Assembly: GCA_900491605.1 (NCBI GenBank)
Contig: UESW01004380.1
Span: 828,332-892,331, forward strand
Source: Calamus simplicifolius
Lineage: Eukaryota > Streptophyta > Magnoliopsida > Arecales > Arecaceae
Length of the DNA: 64,000 bases
Direction of reading: 5' to 3'
Below are positions 60,037 to 64,000 of the stretch, one piece after another (position 1 is the first letter of the stretch; the number at the start of each line of letters is the position of its first letter). A program made the position numbers and the translations under genes. A model generated the notes under the pieces. It did no database searches, was not told where the DNA came from, and saw only the letters and a list, made by a program, of their open reading frames with translations.

Positions 60037-60286
60037 GTTGATGAGAAATAATCCGTGTACGAGCAAATACTAGCAGACCGTAATACGCAGCGGAATAAAT
60101 AAAAATACGCAAACCACACTCATAGAAACATCAAGATTACGTGAAAAATCCCTTCAAGATAAAAGAAAAAAAAAATCATGTAAATCTTGGTGTTTCTGTG
60201 ATTGTGTGGTTTGTGCATTTTTTTTATTATTTCACTAGTTGATGGTCTGCTAGTATTTGCTCGTACACGGATTCTTTCCCATCAAC
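60037..60286. repeat. Long inverted repeat in copia LTR sequence
   Basis: Left arm 60037-60143 and right arm 60177-60286 are reverse complements with few mismatches (gagcaaatactagcagacc against ggtctgctagtatttgctc), around a 33-bp A-rich spacer. The right arm ends CCCATCA just before the copia primer site; the left arm begins TGATGAG. Confidence 0.9.
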
Positions 60287-60298
60287 TGGTATCAGAGC
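60287..60298 (+). other. Primer binding site of copia I (initiator-Met tRNA)
   Basis: TGGTATCAGAGC two bases after the LTR-like end CATCA. Confidence 0.92.
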
Positions 60299-60321
60299 CT
60301 GTGATTTTTTTTTGTGCAAGC

Positions 60322-61140
60322 ATGAAGGCCGGTAATGTTTCCCGCATAATCAGTTTGAACGGAAACAATTGGATGATATGGAAACCAAGGATGGAGGACC
60401 TCTTATATTGCAAGGATTTATATGGACCTTTAGAAGGGATCAAAGCAAAGCTCGTTACAGTGACAGACGATGCTTGAATCATGTTAGATCAGAAAGCAGT
60501 CGATTTTATTCGGCAATGATTGGATGATAATGTCTTTCACCATGTTTCCACTGAGACTTCTGCAAACTCTCTTTGGAAAAAGTTAGAAAGTCTATATGAG
60601 AGAAAAATAGCTGGCAACAAGGCTTTCTTGATCAGAAAACTAGTGAATCTGAAATATAAAGAGGGTGCTTCTATTGCTGAGCATTTGAATGAAATGCAGA
60701 GTATTAATAACCAGTTATCCTCTATGAAAATGTCTCTTGATGACGAGTTGCAGGCATTGTTACTTCTCAGTTTATTGCCAGAAAGTTGGAAGACACTGGT
60801 AGTTTCCCTCAGTAATTCTGCACCAGACGGTGTTATCACCATGAGTCAAGTAACAGGCAATTTGTTGAATGAGGAGTTAAGAAGGAAGAATTCAGCAACT
60901 TCTCAGATTGATTCACAGGCACTTGTCTCAAGAATAGAGGACGGTCAAAGTCTAGAAATAGAGACAATTCATACAAGGGTAGAAGCAAATCAAGGTCAAG
61001 AAAAGATATTACTTGCTATAACTGTGGTGAGAAAGGGCACTACAAGAATCAGTGTAAGAAGCCTAAGAAGAGTAAGAAAAAGGAAAAGAAGTGGAGGATA
61101 CATAGTCAAAGGAGAATATCACAGCTACGTGCAGAGTGAT
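60322..61140 (+). pseudogene. gag of copia I, interrupted
   Basis: ATG 60322 (MKAGNVSRIISLNGNNW). TGA at 60475-60477 and TGA at about 60517 interrupt it; the UBN2-type core then reads without break from 60520 (WKKLESLYERKIAGNKAFL, LPESWKTLVVSLS). After about 60940 a frame change hides a complete knuckle CYNCGEKGHYKNQC (about 61013-61054) in another frame. Confidence 0.88.
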
Positions 61141-64000
61141 GATTATTGATTTTATCTACTTCTGATGGTATCTTCTTATGTGAGTGTCAGAATCATGAGT
61201 GGGTGATTGACACAGGTGCTTCTTATCATGCTACACCACGGAGGGAGTTTTTTTTCTATATAAGACTGGAAATTTTGGTGTTGTCAAGATGGGAAATCAA
61301 GGCACAACAGACATCATTGGCATGGGTGACATTTACATGAAGACCAATCTTGGCTGTAAGTTGGTGCTCAAGGATGTAAGGCATGTAGCTGACTTGAGGC
61401 TAAATTTAATCTCAGTTGGAAGACTTGATGATGAAGACTTTGATAGCAGATTTCATAAAGGGCAATGGAAGTTCAGTAAAGGTTCACTTGTTGTAGCCAG
61501 TGGAAAGAAATGTCACACTTTATACATGTTGCAAGCTAAAGCTTATGGTGAACAGTTGAATGTTACAGAGAACACTTAGCATGGAGTTGTGGCATAAATG
61601 ACTGGGACACATGAGTGAGAAGGGGCTGCAAGTTCTTTCCAAGGGAGAAGTTCTACCAGACTTCAAAGGTGTACATCTGAACCCATGTGTTGATTGTTTG
61701 GTTGGCAAGCAACATAGAGTTTCTTTTGCTAGTCCTGCTTTATCTAGAAAAATGCATGTTTTGGATCGTATCTATACAGATGTTTGTGGTCCTTTGAGGA
61801 CAAAAACTCCTAGTGGATCAGTTAATGTTCCAGGTCAGTGGTGCACTTTATTTTCACTTTTATAGATAATTTTTTTAGAAAAGTTTGGGTCTATAGTTTG
61901 AAGACCAAAGATCAGGTTATTAATGTCTTCAAAGAGTTTCATGCCAGAGTTGAAAGAGAGACAAGAAAGAAACTAAAATGTATAAGGTCAGATAATGGTG
62001 GTGAGTACACAAGGTTATTTGATAATTACAGATCACATGGCATTCAACATGAGATGATAGTTCCTGGTACTCCTCAGCATAATGCAATTGCATAGAGAAT
62101 GAACCGCACCATCATGGAAAAGATCAGATGTATGCTTTCACAGTCCAAGTTACCTAAAAGATTTTGGGATGAGGCATTGAAAATAGCAGTTGATGTAATA
62201 AACTTGTCACCATGTACAGCTCTAGATGGTGATGTTGCAGAGCGTGTATGGTCAGAAAAAGATGTCTCTTATAAGCACTTGAGAGTGTTTGGTTGCCGTG
62301 CATTTGCACATGTTCCAGACATTGAGAGGTCCAAGCTGGATGGTAAGATAAAAGAATGTGCTTTGCTTGGTTACTCACATGATGAGTTTGGTTATAAACT
62401 TTGGGATCCAGAAAAGCAGAAGGTATTCAGAAGCAGAGATGTGGTATTTTTTGAAGATCAAACCCTTCAAGACTTCAAGAAGGAGGTGTCAGTCAAGTCT
62501 TCTGCAGGAGGATTAACAGACTGTGATCCAGTTACTCCTCTAGTATATCAGGGTGATAGGGGAGATGTGCAAGAAAATAGTGCAGGAGCAGATATTAACT
62601 CACCTGTAGGACATGTTGAGCATGAAGGAGATCAGGAGCAACATCCTACAGAGCCTCAGCTAAGAAGATCTATCAGACAACGTCAACCTTCCAAAAGGTA
62701 TTCTACAGATGAATATATAATGCTTACTGATGCAGGTGAACCAGAATGTTACCAGGAGGCAGTTGAAAGTGAGTAGAAAAAGGAGTGGTTAGTAGGTATG
62801 CTAGAAGAAATGAATGCCTTACAAAAGAACCACACATATGATTTAGTGGAACTACCAAGAGGAAGGAAGGCTTTAAAGAACAAGTGGGTTTTCAGGTTTA
62901 AGACTCAACAGCATTGTTCTCAACCAAAGTACAAGGCCAGATTGATTGTGAAAGGCTTTGGTCAAAAGAAAGGTATTAACTTTGAAGAGATTTTTTCTCC
63001 TGTTGTTAAATGTCTTCAATTCATGTTGCTCTAGGTATTGTTGCTAGTCTAGACTTGGAGGTTGAGCAGTTAGATGTGAAGACAGCTTTTCTTCATGGTG
63101 ATTTGGAGAAGAAAATCTATATGGAGCAACCAGAAGGCTTCAAAGTCAAAGGTAAGAAAATCTTATCTGCATATTGAAAAAAAGCTTGTATGGGCTGAAT
63201 CAAGCTCCAAGGCAGTGGTACAAGAAATTTGATTCATTTATGGCTAAAAATGGATACAAAAGAATGGCTTCAGATCATTGTGTGTATATCAAATGGTTTA
63301 GTGAGGATTTTGTCATACTCCTACTTTATGTTGATGACATGCTATTCTTGGGAAAGATATGTCTATGATGACAAGTTGAAGAAGGAGCTGAGCAATTCAT
63401 TTGAAATGAAGGATATGGGACCAGCAAAGCAAATACTAGGTATGCAGATTTTCCGTGATAGAAGAATCAAGAAAATATGGTTGTCACAGGAAAAGTACAT
63501 TAAGAAGGTATTGGATGGTTCAGATGATCAATGCAAAGCCAGTTGGTTCTCCTCTTGCAGGTCACTTCAGGTTGTGCTCAGAGCAAAGTCCTTCAAGTGA
63601 TGAGGAGAAGGAGAAAATGAAGAAGGTTCCTTACGCTTCAGTAGTCAAAAGTTTGATGTACGCGATGGTATGTACGAGGCCAGACATCGCATATGCAGTG
63701 GGATGTTGCTAGCAGATTTCTTTAAATCCAGGAAAGAGCATTGGGCAGCAGTAAAGTGGATCTTCAGATATCTCAGAAGAAGCTTCAAAGTCTGTTTAAG
63801 CTTTGGGGGTGGTCCAGCTGTGCTGATTGGTTACACAGATGCAGATATGGCGAGAGATATTGATACAAGGAAGTCCACATCAGGTTTCATACTTACTTTT
63901 GCAGGGGGAGCTATGTCATGGCAATTCAGATTGCAAAGGTGTGTAGCTCTCTCTACCACAGAGGCAGAATATATTGCTGCTACCGAGGTCTGTAAGGAGA
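61141..64000 (+). pseudogene. pol of copia I, interrupted and cut by window edge
   Basis: Protease DTG at 61209 (WVIDTGASYHAT), frame change at about 61280. Pre-integrase segment MELWHK, TGA at about 61599, LGHMSEKGLQVLS. Integrase: first Asp in YTDVCGP near 61778, a frame change near 61835, second Asp in IRSDNGGEYT near 61990; at the catalytic Glu position a TAG stands at 62093-62095 (context HNAIA, RMNRTIMEK). RT from 62798 (ALKNKWVFRFKT), frame breaks near 63030 and 63170, YVDD at 63327-63338. RNase H from about 63830 (YTDADMARD, TTEAEYIAATE) to the edge. Confidence 0.9.

Larger units (their letters stand above)
60039..64000 (+). mobile_element. Copia retrotransposon I, 3' end beyond window
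   Basis: LTR-type sequence, primer site, gag and pol up to RNase H, then the window ends. The proteins resemble TNT1-94-type copia elements. The LTR would be only 246 bp (60039-60284) if the palindrome is the whole LTR, or a longer LTR has been rearranged. Many stops and frame changes. Confidence 0.85.

Overview
This window is plant nuclear DNA made almost wholly of LTR retrotransposons, several nested, many decayed, with a few broken host-gene pieces near the right end. Plant signs are: copia elements primed by the initiator-Met tRNA site TGGTATCAGAGC, Ty3/gypsy elements of the plant-only Tat and Tekay lineages, a SIRE-like copia with an extra ORF, a PPR gene and an AHL (AT-hook/PPC) gene remnant. 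I lean to a large-genome monocot, possibly a palm; the sequence does not prove this. No bacterial, organellar, rRNA, tRNA or CRISPR feature was seen.

Layout. 1-6083: copia family A copy 1 (A1), cut by the left edge, gag deleted, inserted into an older copia (B, 6084-7944). 7945 is a single N and probably marks a join. 7946-16760: a minus-strand Tat gypsy element (C) with gag-PR-RT-RH-aRH-INT, a tandem array in its 3' UTR, and a 5' LTR swollen by about 64 copies of a 25-bp repeat; its 3' LTR is absent. 17637-27031: complete copia family A copy 2 (D), perfect TATAT target duplication. 28340-38702: complete SIRE-like copia (E) with an envelope-like extra ORF. 39840-49445: complete minus-strand Tekay chromovirus (F) with chromodomain. 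49446-53580: mostly unique AT-rich DNA with an AHL pseudogene and a possible small DNA transposon. About 53588-56493: 5' end of a plus-strand Tat element (G) whose LTR carries 18 copies of an 89-bp GC-rich repeat. 56500-57679: minus-strand copia remnant (H), inserted into a PPR gene (57680-58402). 59708-59890: possible first exon of an unrecognised gene. About 60039-64000: copia I, with a palindromic LTR region, running off the right edge.

The retroelement genes are (or were) parts of the same machine: gag particle protein, aspartic protease, integrase, reverse transcriptase and RNase H, transcribed from LTR promoters whose TATA boxes can be seen in families A, E and F and in the element C LTR. 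Every coding region has stops, frameshifts, deletions or lost catalytic residues, so none looks autonomous now. The main unusual theme is tandem-repeat growth inside retroelements: arrays of 25, ~63, 70 and 89 bp and a ~22-bp minisatellite all sit in LTRs or a 3' UTR. I found no novel host gene system.
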